64,000 bases of DNA from Bacteroidales bacterium (lineage in GTDB: Bacteria; Bacteroidota; Bacteroidia; Bacteroidales; UBA932). Both the position numbers and the translations under genes were made by a program. Location: the NCBI GenBank assembly GCA_017546585.1, contig JAFYWC010000058.1:1-64000 (forward strand), given 5' to 3'. The notes below the pieces were generated by a model that was not told the origin of the DNA, ran no database searches, and saw nothing but the letters and a program-made list of their open reading frames with translations. Shown piece by piece: positions 35,463 to 44,130 of this stretch; positions within the stretch are counted from its first letter, which is position 1, and each line of letters opens with the position of its first letter.

Positions 35463-36950
35463 ATGAAGGTACCTAACACTTACGTAATCATATTTACAGT
35501 TCTGCTGGTCTGCGCAGTCTCCACCTGGCTTGTACCGGGAGGAGATCCGCAGACCTGGCAGGTTTTTTCAGCCTTGTTCGAAGGCTTCAGCAAACAGGCA
35601 GGCATCATCGCATTCGTGCTTATCATTGGAGGCGCATTCTGGGTCGTGAACAAGACCCGCGCTGTCGATGAGGGCATTATGAAGTTCATATCGAAGGTCC
35701 AGAACCTGGAGAGATTCTCTCTCGTCCGCAAGCTCGGAGTGGGCAACATCGTCATCACTCTCATTATGCTGCTTTTCGGACTCTTCGGCGCCGTATTCGG
35801 TATGAGCGAGGAGACCATCGCCTTTGTCGCTGTGGTGATCCCACTGGCGAGATCGCTCGGTTATGATGATTTCGTAGGTGTATGTATGGTGTATGTGGCT
35901 GCCCACGTGGGTTTTGCCGGGGCTATGCTCAATCCTTTCACCATCGGTATCGCCCAGGGAATGGCGGACCTTCCGCTTTTCTCAGGCATAGAGTATAGAG
36001 TCGTATGCTGGCTCGTGCTGATGCTCATCGCCATCGTATTCGTCCTCTGGTATGCACGCAAGACACGTAAGCCGGTGGTGGAGAAGACCGCTTCAGACTC
36101 ATCTGAAGCAATGGAAGGATGCACAACAGACAAGACACGTTCTTGGATCTGCTACGGCGCTCTTATGGTATCCCTCCTTCTCTTCTCGTTCTTCTATGCT
36201 GACGGTTGCGTCGTCAAGATCGGTCAGTCGACATTCGAGACACCTTGGCTTCTCTGGGTAGCCACAGCCCTGTTCGGCGTATTCTCGTTCGTCTCATTGA
36301 AGAATTCGGTGAGAATGTATATCCTTAACCTTCTGATGTTTACAATCGTGTTCCTCGTCGTGGGAGCGATGGGTTACGGATGGTATCTCCAGGAGATCTG
36401 CGCCCTCTTCACAGCGCTTGCCATCTGCGCCGGCTTCTCTGCAGGATACACTGCTGACGACATCGCGAAGGAGTTCATCGCAGGTGCAAAAGACATCTTC
36501 TCGGCTGCCCTCATCATCGGTTTCGCAGCCGGCATCATCGTGATCCTCGAGAACGGTCAGGTGATCGACACAATGCTCGCCTCTATGGCCTCCGCCCTCG
36601 AGGGCTCCGGCCGCGTCGGCGCACTCGGTTCGATGTACGGCATCCAGACCTTCATCAACCTCTTCATCCCTTCTGCATCCGCAAAGGCTGCCGTGACTAT
36701 GCCTATTATGGCGCCGTTCTCCGATATGATCGGGGTCTCACGCCAGGCGACTGTCCTTGCGTTCCAGCTCGGCGACGGCTTTACAAATATGATCACTCCG
36801 TGCTCGGGTGTGCTGATGGCTGTTCTTTCCGTTGCGAAGATCCCTTACGAGAAATGGGTGAAGTGGGTATGGAAGTTCATCCTCCTCCTTGTGATCATCG
36901 GCTTCCTACTTCTCCTTCCGACCCTGTTCCTTACACTTCCAGGATTCTAA
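35463..36950 (+). CDS. YfcC/DcuC-family membrane transporter
   Basis: The 495-residue inner-membrane protein has about 12 hydrophobic helices and the family traits of YfcC/C4-dicarboxylate anaerobic carriers, seen in WLVPGG near the start, VFGMSEETIAF near 120, and PSASAKAAVTMPIMAPFSD near 405. Members carry dicarboxylates or amino acids such as arginine/ornithine. It starts 6 bases after lpd and ends the glycine cleavage operon, so uptake of an amino acid feeding the system is plausible. The substrate cannot be read from the sequence. Confidence 0.88.
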   Translation: MKVPNTYVIIFTVLLVCAVSTWLVPGGDPQTWQVFSALFEGFSKQAGIIAFVLIIGGAFWVVNKTRAVDEGIMKFISKVQNLERFSLVRKLGVGNIVITLIMLLFGLFGAVFGMSEETIAFVAVVIPLARSLGYDDFVGVCMVYVAAHVGFAGAMLNPFTIGIAQGMADLPLFSGIEYRVVCWLVLMLIAIVFVLWYARKTRKPVVEKTASDSSEAMEGCTTDKTRSWICYGALMVSLLLFSFFYADGCVVKIGQSTFETPWLLWVATALFGVFSFVSLKNSVRMYILNLLMFTIVFLVVGAMGYGWYLQEICALFTALAICAGFSAGYTADDIAKEFIAGAKDIFSAALIIGFAAGIIVILENGQVIDTMLASMASALEGSGRVGALGSMYGIQTFINLFIPSASAKAAVTMPIMAPFSDMIGVSRQATVLAFQLGDGFTNMITPCSGVLMAVLSVAKIPYEKWVKWVWKFILLLVIIGFLLLLPTLFLTLPGF

Positions 36951-36959
36951 TCCAGGATT

Positions 36960-37082
36960 CTATAGGGTTTCGTCGAAAGCTTCTGGAGCCTCGTTACCCC
37001 TGTTGAGAGGAAGTTCCTCACCTGTAAGACGACTGAAGATTTCTACTGAAAGAAAAACTGAAATAATAATTGCGAGCCACAT
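36960..37082 (-). CDS. Small membrane protein, 40 residues
   Basis: An ATG at 37082 opens MWLAIIISVFLSVEIFSRLT followed by a hydrophilic tail ending FDETL and a TAG stop. An AAAGGAT ribosome-binding site lies 6 bases upstream (37089-37095), and a TACCTTTG promoter element is at 37112-37119. One membrane helix at the N-terminus and a polar C-terminus are seen. It lies just downstream of the hydrolase gene on the same strand and ends 9 bases from the yfcC stop on the other strand. The function is unknown; promoter, ribosome site and frame together support a real gene. Confidence 0.6.
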   Translation of the reverse strand: MWLAIIISVFLSVEIFSRLTGEELPLNRGNEAPEAFDETL

Positions 37083-37111
37083 AATCTTATCCTTTAAATT
37101 GTTTGACAATG

Positions 37112-37119
37112 CAAAGGTA
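37112..37119 (-). promoter_or_regulatory. -7 promoter element of the small membrane protein gene
   Basis: The minus strand reads TACCTTTG, an exact TAnnTTTG match, about 30 bases before the ATG at 37082. Confidence 0.5.
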
Positions 37120-37173
37120 CGGCTCGCTTGTGCCTATGTGTGGCACAGTTGAAAAAATCTTGCATTTATGGGT

Positions 37174-37953
37174 TTAGATACCCACGCTGCGCATAAAGTC
37201 GAGAGAGTGCTGATTGAAGAAGCCTTTGTTATCTACGTTGCAGACGTGGCCGGCGTTAGGCACGACGATCAGTGATACATTGTCACCACCGTTACGTACG
37301 GTCTGTTGCACCTGCGGAAGGAACAGCTTGTCGTCCTCACCCATAAGATAGAGTGTAGGAATAGAAATGTATTCGTCGAAGAGATCCCTGATATAGCTTC
37401 GCACTCCGTCTCCCAGTTTAAGCCAATTGAGGAAGCTGTCGAATGACACCTTCTTGGAGTTGTTCAGGAACAGTTTCTTTGAACCGTTGTATTTTTTCTG
37501 CGGAATGAGACACTTCGCGATTACAGTCTTGATGAGCGCGTAAGGAATGATGCGCTTGAACGTTGCTGCAAGTGTCAGAAGTGTGCGCACTTTCGTATTA
37601 AGATCGGTCACGGCTCCAGCCAGTACCATACTTGATACTTTATGAGGGTTGTGCTTTGCAATGATTCTCACTACAATAGAGCCGAGTGACAGGCCGATGA
37701 AATGGCCTTTTGCGATCTTCAGATGGTTCACTACCTCCAACACCTGCTCGGCTGCTCTTGTAAAGTTGAATCCCTTTCCAAAAGCTTCGTTTGCGGAACC
37801 GCCGTGTCCGGCAAGGTCCACAAGCAGCAGATTGAAATGACGAGCGTAATCCGCAACCTGGCGGAACCATACTTCTATGCTTCCACCGGCTCCGTGAATC
37901 AATACAATCCAGCGGTCCAGATGATTATTTTCAATCGTCTTGTAGTGTAACAT
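37174..37953 (-). CDS. Alpha/beta-hydrolase fold protein
   Basis: The 259-residue cytosolic protein has the oxyanion region VLIHGAGGSIEVW, the nucleophile elbow GLSLGS near 96 and the late catalytic residues in LMGEDDKLF and PNAGHVCNVD. This is the plan of small esterases, lipases or ring-cleavage hydrolases. The natural substrate cannot be assigned. It has its own promoter element TATCTTTG on the minus strand at 37980-37987. Confidence 0.88.
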   Translation of the reverse strand: MLHYKTIENNHLDRWIVLIHGAGGSIEVWFRQVADYARHFNLLLVDLAGHGGSANEAFGKGFNFTRAAEQVLEVVNHLKIAKGHFIGLSLGSIVVRIIAKHNPHKVSSMVLAGAVTDLNTKVRTLLTLAATFKRIIPYALIKTVIAKCLIPQKKYNGSKKLFLNNSKKVSFDSFLNWLKLGDGVRSYIRDLFDEYISIPTLYLMGEDDKLFLPQVQQTVRNGGDNVSLIVVPNAGHVCNVDNKGFFNQHSLDFMRSVGI

Positions 37954-38073
37954 CTATATAAATGTGTGCAAAAGGGCCGCAAAGATAGTAAAAATAATTA
38001 TCATCATAAGTTTACGACATATGCATCTGCTTTTTTGTGTATCTTTACGGATGTTGACAAAAATCTGATCGGA

Positions 38074-38535
38074 ATGGAAACACCAGTACTGAACGCACAT
38101 AATAAACAGGAGCACGAACAGTCTCATTCAGCGGAGCATCTGCTGAACGCCACTATGGTGAAGATGTTCGGATGTCCTCGTTCGAGGAATGCTCATATCG
38201 AGAAGAAGAAATCAAAATGTGATTATATATTGGATGCGGAGCCGACGGCGGAGCAGGTTGCCCAGATCGAGGCGAAGATCAACGAGGTCATCGCACAGAA
38301 CCTTGATGTCACTGTTGAGTTCGTGACCAGAGAACAGGCTGCGTCCATCGTAGATCTCAGCAAACTTCCGGAGGATGCATCTGAGACCCTGAGAATCGTC
38401 AGAATTGGGGATTATGATGCCTGTGCCTGCATAGGTGCGCACGTGAAGAACACTTCGGAAATAGGAACATTCAAGGTCATCAGCCATTCGTATGAGAACG
38501 GCGTGTGGCGTCTCAGATGGAAAATCGTACAATAA
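38074..38535 (+). CDS. AlaX-like alanyl-tRNA editing domain protein
   Basis: The frame is open further upstream, but the ATG at 38074 follows a TATCTTTA promoter-like box and starts the recognisable part. The 153-residue protein has the metal-binding pair H18-x3-H22 (HSAEH) and C119-x3-H123 (CIGAH) of the second additional domain found in alanyl- and threonyl-tRNA synthetases. Free-standing forms hydrolyse mischarged Ser-tRNA(Ala) in trans. This is the short form without a C-Ala or full editing extension. Substrate specificity is inferred from the family only. Confidence 0.82.
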   Translation: METPVLNAHNKQEHEQSHSAEHLLNATMVKMFGCPRSRNAHIEKKKSKCDYILDAEPTAEQVAQIEAKINEVIAQNLDVTVEFVTREQAASIVDLSKLPEDASETLRIVRIGDYDACACIGAHVKNTSEIGTFKVISHSYENGVWRLRWKIVQ

Positions 38536-38547
38536 ATTCAGAACAAT

Positions 38548-38877
38548 ATGATACCAGAGTGGGCAAAAGAAATGAACTGCGCAGTCACTGTATGTGACAA
38601 AGAGGGCGTAATCCTTTATATGAACGACAAGGCGAAGGAGACATTCGCCAGCCACGGTGACCTCGTGGGCAAGAGCCTTATCCCTTGCCACAGCGAGCGT
38701 TCTAGGGCAATCATCGCAGAACTCCTTGAGACAGGAGGAATGAACGCATACACCATCCAGAAGAACGGCCTGAAGAAGATGATCTATCAGACTGCCTGGA
38801 AGGAGAATGGTGAGGTTGCAGGACTTGTCGAGATCTCGATGGTCATCCCTGAAGAGATGCCACATTACGTAAGATAG
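38548..38877 (+). CDS. Single PAS-domain protein
   Basis: The 109-residue protein is almost only one PAS domain (CAVTVCDKEGVILYMNDKAK to the GLVEISMVIP strand). It has a possible ligand or cofactor pocket with a Cys-His pair (PCHSERSR) near 46-53. It starts 12 bases after the AlaX-like gene and probably shares its transcript. It has no output domain, so it may work through a partner. No recognisable gene follows until 39238. Confidence 0.78.
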   Translation: MIPEWAKEMNCAVTVCDKEGVILYMNDKAKETFASHGDLVGKSLIPCHSERSRAIIAELLETGGMNAYTIQKNGLKKMIYQTAWKENGEVAGLVEISMVIPEEMPHYVR

Positions 38878-39014
38878 TATGAAAATTGAGGAAGCAATAG
38901 TCTACTCTATGCAGTAATCTGCCGCTTCCCTGATATGTTCGTCAAAGCCGAAGGCAGGATAATGCTGATGATTTGATGAACTTGATGGAGAAAGTGTATC
39001 CTTAGGGGTATATA

Positions 39015-39097
39015 AAACAAAATGAGACATCGTCGCTCGCGCGAGGAGGCCTCATACTAACCACATAATTAATAACACTAAAACTAATAACCGGGCG
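39015..39097 (-). ncRNA. Candidate short transcript in the 38.9-39.2 kb interval
   Basis: A perfect TACCTTTG box on the minus strand (39098-39105) is followed about 50 bases on by an ATGAG...CTCAT stem with an inner CTCGCGCGAG palindrome, ending in TTTTGTTTT. It could be a small RNA or a remnant leader (a 17-codon frame starting MRPPRASDD is present). Nothing else is recognised in the 360-base gap between 38878 and 39237. Confidence 0.3.
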
Positions 39098-39237
39098 CAA
39101 AGGTACTGCTTTTCAGCAAATTAGCAATACCTTAAGATGCGAAATCCGACGAATTGCAGAATTTAGAGGATGAAATGCTGAATTTGGGGTATGAATTGAT
39201 TGTGAATCAATGCGTTTACCTCAAAAAACGAGCGCTT

Positions 39238-39981
39238 TTACCTGAGGATCGCTGTCAAAAGGATAACAGCTCCGCTGATTCCGATGTACGCATACACAAG
39301 GTAAGTGAACAATCTGCTCGGAATACGTTTGAATGCCCAGTTGCCGGCGATGACTCCTATCGCAAGTCCTGCCAATCCATACAGATATGCTGACCCCACA
39401 GCCGGAGTTACATAGCCGTTGTATATCCTTACTGCCAACATCGTGATGTTGGTTACGACCGCATAGGTCTGAATCATTCCCATATAGTGGTTCTTGGTAG
39501 GCTCTGATACGATGAGATAGAGAACTACAGGCGGACCCTGCATTCCGAAAAGTCCTCCCATAACACCGCTGACAGATCCGGTGCCGAGCATCCATCCTGG
39601 AGTCGCACGGATGTGCTTCTGGAGTTTTTCCTTGAAGAAACTGAAGTAGAAACTCAAGAAGATGAGCATACACCCAAGGATCTTTCTCATCGTCGGACCC
39701 TCTATCCTGTCAAGCATCAGAATGGCCGCTGTGGAGAATATGATAAACGCTCCCACAATCGGCAGGAAACGTTTCCAGGTTACATATTTTATATACTGAA
39801 GCATCACTACGGTAGCAGAAGTGAGCGACAGAAGGCCGGAAAGAGTGACCGCCTCGGCGTAAGATGGCATAAGAAAGGGGAGTGCGGTCATAATGAATAT
39901 GCCGAACCCGAAGCCGATCGTGCGCTGTATGAAGCTGGCTCCCGCTGCCAGAAGTATTATATATAATATGTTTTCCATCAA
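39238..39981 (-). CDS. TauE/SafE-family membrane exporter
   Basis: The 247-residue protein has about 8 membrane helices. It shows the two-repeat plan of TauE/SafE (DUF81) proteins, with GFGFGIFIMTALPFLMPSYAE near 25-45 and GGLFGMQGPPVVLYLI near 140-155. Members export sulfite or related anions. It begins one base before the histidine kinase stop, so it is the third gene of a regulator-kinase-transporter operon. Confidence 0.88.
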   Translation of the reverse strand: MMENILYIILLAAGASFIQRTIGFGFGIFIMTALPFLMPSYAEAVTLSGLLSLTSATVVMLQYIKYVTWKRFLPIVGAFIIFSTAAILMLDRIEGPTMRKILGCMLIFLSFYFSFFKEKLQKHIRATPGWMLGTGSVSGVMGGLFGMQGPPVVLYLIVSEPTKNHYMGMIQTYAVVTNITMLAVRIYNGYVTPAVGSAYLYGLAGLAIGVIAGNWAFKRIPSRLFTYLVYAYIGISGAVILLTAILR

Positions 39982-41292
39982 TTAATTCTTGTTCAATGTA
40001 AAGTCAAACCTCAGTCCGCCTGTAGGTCTGTTCTCCACTGTGATCACTCCTCCGTGGAACTGGACGGCGTGCTTTACAATGGACAGTCCAAGACCGGTGC
40101 CTCCCAACTGACGTGAACGTCCTTTGTCCACACGGTAGAATCGCTCAAACAGGCGAGAAAGCTGCCCCTCATCTACTCCGCATCCGTCATCTTCGAACAG
40201 GATGCGACAATAGTCACCATTGTTCTCTGCCAGAGAAATGTAGATGTTTCTGCCGCCGGAGTATGCGAGAGCGTTTTCTGTAAGGTTTCTGAATATAGAA
40301 GCTATCAAAGATAGGTTTCCGTTGATCACGACCTCATCGTTGAAGTCGATATGTAGGTAGAAGCGTTCATCTTCCGGCATAATTTCCAACTCAGCACCGA
40401 TTTCGCTTATGATACCGTTGATGTCAACCTCTTCTCTGCTGATCAGCTGGCTTCCATCCTCCATTCGTGTGATCAGCGAGACATCCCCCAGCAGTCTGCG
40501 CAGACGTTCATTGTGTGCATAGCATCTTTCGATCAGTTCCTGGCGTTTCTCTTCGCTTAGGTCTATGCCGGAAAGAAGTGTCTCCAGACATACCTGAATA
40601 GATGCCACTGGAGTCTTCAGCTCGTGGTTGATGTTGTTTGTGAGTTGTCGCTTGATCTTGATCTTTTCCTGTTCCTGACGCAGCGAGGCCTCGTGAGCGG
40701 ACAATCTGTTCAGACGTTCGATGTGTCTTCCGAGTCGCCTTGTGACGAAATATCCTACAATATTCATTGCGATACTGATGGCAATCAATATACCCAGGAA
40801 ACTCCAGTCGGTCTTCAAAAGCCCTCGCAGAGATGCGGTATACGGGATTGCAGTACGGACGACGACTTGCTTGCCACGTGTCGCCGAATAGAAGTACTCT
40901 CGTCCGTCGCTTGCCGAATAGCGTCCGATTCTGTAGGCTGAGCCATCTTTCAGTGCCTGTGCGATCTCCGGGCGCTGACTGTGGTTGTCGAGGGTGCTAT
41001 GCTCCAGGGTGTTGTCGTAAAGCACGTCTCCGGAAAGGTTGATGACCGATATGCGCAACTCATCGAAGGGACGTTCGTGAGATGCGATGTAGTCTTCATA
41101 TGAGAGACTGTTTTCAACAGTACCTATCAACTGCCTGTTATATACCTGCAACTGTGCGTTCAGGATCTCGGATCTGTACTGCTTTTCACGGTAGTACTGG
41201 AATCCGACAAAGCTCAGCACTATTGTCCAGGTGAACACAAGCAACATCATAAAGAGTCGCTTGTGGTATGTTACTTTAATCTCTGAAGCCAT
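39982..41292 (-). CDS. Sensor histidine kinase, PhoR-like
   Basis: The 436-residue inner-membrane kinase has two membrane helices (about 13-31 and 164-183) around a periplasmic sensor of about 130 residues, then a HisKA domain with H223 in NNINHELKTPVASIQ and an ATPase domain with NLTENALAYSGG, EDDGCGVDEG and GGTGLGLSIVKH. The start overlaps the response regulator gene by 17 bases, marking a pair. The pair faces a Na/Pi cotransporter, so phosphate sensing is a reasonable guess. Confidence 0.93.
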   Translation of the reverse strand: MASEIKVTYHKRLFMMLLVFTWTIVLSFVGFQYYREKQYRSEILNAQLQVYNRQLIGTVENSLSYEDYIASHERPFDELRISVINLSGDVLYDNTLEHSTLDNHSQRPEIAQALKDGSAYRIGRYSASDGREYFYSATRGKQVVVRTAIPYTASLRGLLKTDWSFLGILIAISIAMNIVGYFVTRRLGRHIERLNRLSAHEASLRQEQEKIKIKRQLTNNINHELKTPVASIQVCLETLLSGIDLSEEKRQELIERCYAHNERLRRLLGDVSLITRMEDGSQLISREEVDINGIISEIGAELEIMPEDERFYLHIDFNDEVVINGNLSLIASIFRNLTENALAYSGGRNIYISLAENNGDYCRILFEDDGCGVDEGQLSRLFERFYRVDKGRSRQLGGTGLGLSIVKHAVQFHGGVITVENRPTGGLRFDFTLNKN

Positions 41293-41974
41293 AACCGAAT
41301 CCCGAACGTGTAACTATATATGATCCGTATTTGCCGATCTTGGTGCGCAGGCGAGTGATATTCACGTCAATGGTGCGGTCCAGAACCACCACCTCGTTGC
41401 TCCACACCTTTGCGAGGATCTGTTCGCGGCTGCATATCTTTCCGCGATGAGATATCAGATAGGCCAGCAGTTCGAACTCCTTCTTGGCCAGCTTGATTTC
41501 GACTCCGTCAACAAGGCAGCGCTTGAATTCAAGGTCAAGCTGCAGACCTTCGATCTGAAGGATGTCAGGCCTTTCTACGACGGTATGTGAAGGCTTGGCG
41601 CCGGAAGTGCGTCTGAGGACGCTCTTGACTCTGGCGATGACATTGCGGACTGTATACGGCTTCATTATGTAATCATCTGCGCCAAGATTCAGTCCCATAA
41701 TCATATCGTCCTCTGTATCTTTTGCTGTACAGAAAATGATCGGGATATGTGAGGTCTTGACGTCTGACTTCAGCATCTTTGCCATCTTGATGCCGCTGAT
41801 CTCTCCCATCATTATGTCCAGCAGGATCAATGAATAGCGGTTAAGGTCAAGCGTCAGCGCCTGCTCAGCGCTGAATGCTATATCCACGTCATATCCTTCG
41901 TTTTCAAGATTGAGTTTCAACACTTCGCACAGTGTCTCCTCATCATCAACGATCAATAATCTTTCTGTCGCCAT
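41276..41974 (-). CDS. OmpR/PhoB-type response regulator
   Basis: The 232-residue protein has an intact receiver (acidic D10/D11, phosphorylation D53 in LLDIMM, T83, K105) and a winged-helix DNA-binding domain with LAKKEFELLAYLISHRGK and a C-terminal SGFGYGF hairpin. It is the first gene of its operon. Adjacent divergent nptA suggests that the Na/Pi transporter is a target. Confidence 0.94.
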   Translation of the reverse strand: MATERLLIVDDEETLCEVLKLNLENEGYDVDIAFSAEQALTLDLNRYSLILLDIMMGEISGIKMAKMLKSDVKTSHIPIIFCTAKDTEDDMIMGLNLGADDYIMKPYTVRNVIARVKSVLRRTSGAKPSHTVVERPDILQIEGLQLDLEFKRCLVDGVEIKLAKKEFELLAYLISHRGKICSREQILAKVWSNEVVVLDRTIDVNITRLRTKIGKYGSYIVTRSGFGYGFRD

Positions 41975-41996
41975 AATATCTATATAAGTCCGGATA

Positions 41997-42004
41997 CAAA
42001 ATTA
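41997..42004 (-). promoter_or_regulatory. -7 element of the regulator-kinase operon
   Basis: TAATTTTG on the minus strand, an exact TAnnTTTG match, about 22 bases before the regulator ATG. Confidence 0.4.
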
Positions 42005-42068
42005 TGCAGAAATATTGACTCAACGACCATCTGGAAACCGAATTACGGTTGATTTCACTGAAGCATAA

Positions 42069-42076
42069 TAGATTTG
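42069..42076 (+). promoter_or_regulatory. -7 element of nptA
   Basis: TAGATTTG on the plus strand. If used, transcription would begin only a few bases before the ATG at 42085, so either the message is nearly leaderless or the ATG at 42130 is the start. Confidence 0.4.
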
Positions 42077-42084
42077 TAACAATT

Positions 42085-43863
42085 ATGAAACATTATTGGG
42101 ATTTCTTTGCGGAAAATTTAGTTTGGATTATGAGTATAATGCAAGTATTTACACTGTTAGGAGCATTGGGAATGTTCCTGTACGGAATGAACCTGATGAG
42201 CTCAGGACTTCAGAAAGCCGCTGGTGACAAGCTTCGCGGACTGCTTTCATCAATGACATCCAACCCTTTCAAGGGCGTGCTGACAGGATTGGGAGTGACA
42301 ACAGTCATCCAGTCCTCTTCTGCAACTACCGTAATGGTGGTCAGTTTCGTGAACGCGGGCCTTCTGACTCTTACTCAGGCGATCGGTGTGATTATGGGTG
42401 CGAACATCGGAACCACAATCACAGCCTGGATGGTGTCGTGGCTTGGATTCAAGGCGGATATTTCTGTACTTGCTGTTCCGTTGATGCTGCTCGGATTCCT
42501 TTTCTCCAACTCGAAGAAGAACAACAGGAAGAATGTAGGTGAACTGATCGTCGGATTCAGCTTGCTGTTCCTCGGTCTCTCGTTTATGAAGAACTCGGTT
42601 CCGGATCTCAGACAGACCCCGGAGGTTCTTGAGTTTGTGACAGCTTGGGCTGCACACGGCTTTGGATCTGTGCTTCTTTTCCTTGGTTTCGGTACTGTGC
42701 TTACCCTTATCCTTCAGTCTTCGTCAGCTACAATGGCCATTACGCTCATTATGCTCAGTATGGGATGGATTCCGTTCCCGATGGCTTGCGCGATGGTTCT
42801 TGGTGAGAATATCGGTACTACAATTACAGCCAACATCGCTGCGTCAATCGGTAATACCCAGGCAAAGAGAGCCGCAATGTCACATACGATCTTCAATGTA
42901 TTTGGTGTTGCTTGGGCGTTGATTTTCTACAAGCCGTTCCTCAGTCTCGTGGGATATATCATCGAGCATCTCTTTGGTCTTCCTAATCCGAATGCTGCAG
43001 GATTTGCAGTGGCAGACTCTGCTTCTGCTGAGGGAACAGCAGCCCTTTACGGATTGTCAATGCTTCATACATTGTTCAACCTGATCAATACCTTGATTAT
43101 GGTCTGGTTTACAAAGTTCATTGCAAAGGCTGTGACCTGGATCATTCCAGCACCAAAGAATCAGGAGAAAGAGGTGTTCAGACTCAAGTATATCTCTGCC
43201 GGTCATCTTGCCACTCCGGAACTTTCTGTTGAGGAGGCATTCAGCGAGATCATACACTTTGCCCAGATCTCGAAGAATGGAGCTGCATACGCAAAAGAGG
43301 CTGTAAATGAGGCTGATACAGATAAATTTGAGGAACTTAGAGAGAAACTTGTCAAGTATGAGGAGATCTCTGACCGCATAGAGTTCGAGATAGCAACTTT
43401 CCTTAACGGCGTATCTTCTGACGAGATCAGCGAGAGCACATCTGTCAAGATCAAGTCAATGTACAAGATCATCGGTGAGATGGAGTCGCTTGGAGATTCG
43501 GGAGAGGCCATCAGCAGAATCCTCTCTAGAAAGAACAGCCATAACAGGGTATTCGACGCTGAGTCGATCAAGAACCTCAATATAATGGCAGAGGCTGTGG
43601 AGAAGGCTTATGATGCAATGATCGAGAACCTTATCGCAGCTCACGAGGGTAGACTCGAGAACATCATCAATGCATACAATGCTGAGGAGAACATCAATAA
43701 TCTTAGAAATATCTTCAGGGATACCATCATTGATGCGGTCGACTCTGGTGAGAAGAATTATCCGACAAGTGTCTATTATATGGACATAATGAACGAGTAC
43801 GAGCGTATGGGAGACTTTATGATCAACATCTCTCAGAATCTGGAGAAGGCTTTCAAAGCATAA
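42085..43863 (+). CDS. Na+/phosphate cotransporter with PhoU-like tail
   Basis: The 592-residue protein has the NptA/PNaS core: two repeated QSSSATT segments (VIQSSSATTVMVV near 65, LILQSSSATMAITL near 215), GANIGTTITAW and GENIGTTITANIAA, and about 10 membrane helices. A PhoU-like helical domain follows (about 395-592). It imports inorganic phosphate with Na+. An upstream TTG at 42049 keeps the frame but falls in the promoter. The ATG at 42130 or 42139 gives the typical short N-terminus and may be the real start. Confidence 0.93.
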   Translation: MKHYWDFFAENLVWIMSIMQVFTLLGALGMFLYGMNLMSSGLQKAAGDKLRGLLSSMTSNPFKGVLTGLGVTTVIQSSSATTVMVVSFVNAGLLTLTQAIGVIMGANIGTTITAWMVSWLGFKADISVLAVPLMLLGFLFSNSKKNNRKNVGELIVGFSLLFLGLSFMKNSVPDLRQTPEVLEFVTAWAAHGFGSVLLFLGFGTVLTLILQSSSATMAITLIMLSMGWIPFPMACAMVLGENIGTTITANIAASIGNTQAKRAAMSHTIFNVFGVAWALIFYKPFLSLVGYIIEHLFGLPNPNAAGFAVADSASAEGTAALYGLSMLHTLFNLINTLIMVWFTKFIAKAVTWIIPAPKNQEKEVFRLKYISAGHLATPELSVEEAFSEIIHFAQISKNGAAYAKEAVNEADTDKFEELREKLVKYEEISDRIEFEIATFLNGVSSDEISESTSVKIKSMYKIIGEMESLGDSGEAISRILSRKNSHNRVFDAESIKNLNIMAEAVEKAYDAMIENLIAAHEGRLENIINAYNAEENINNLRNIFRDTIIDAVDSGEKNYPTSVYYMDIMNEYERMGDFMINISQNLEKAFKA

Positions 43864-43880
43864 TCCACAGAATACAACAA

Positions 43881-43910
43881 AAAAACCATCTCGCAATGAG
43901 ATGGTTTTTT
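43881..43910 (+). terminator. nptA terminator
   Basis: CCATCTC (43886-43892), loop GCAAT, GAGATGG (43898-43904), then TTTTTT. An A tract precedes it, so it may also end the tRNA transcript from the other strand. Confidence 0.8.
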
Positions 43911-43916
43911 GTTTTG

Positions 43917-43990
43917 AGCCGATGGAGGGAGTCGAACCCACGACCCCGAGATTACAAATCACGTGCTCTGGCCAACTGAGCTACATCGGC
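43917..43990 (-). tRNA. tRNA-Thr (TGT)
   Basis: The minus strand folds as a cloverleaf. The acceptor stem is GCCGATG/CATCGGC, the D arm GCTC-loop-GAGC, the anticodon loop TTTGTAA with anticodon TGT, and the T loop TTCGACT. Position 29-41 in the anticodon stem and 50-64 in the T stem are U-U mismatches by my alignment. CCA is not encoded. Confidence 0.93.
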
Positions 43991-44130
43991 AATATGGGTC
44001 CCTTTTTCAAAAGGGAGTGCAAAGGTATAACTTTTTTTGATAATCCCTACGCCTTAGACAATTTTTTTTCAGTTTTTCGTCAGAAATCTCCAATTTTCAT
44101 TTTTCTGTTCCTTGTTTGTAGTCGTGGTAA

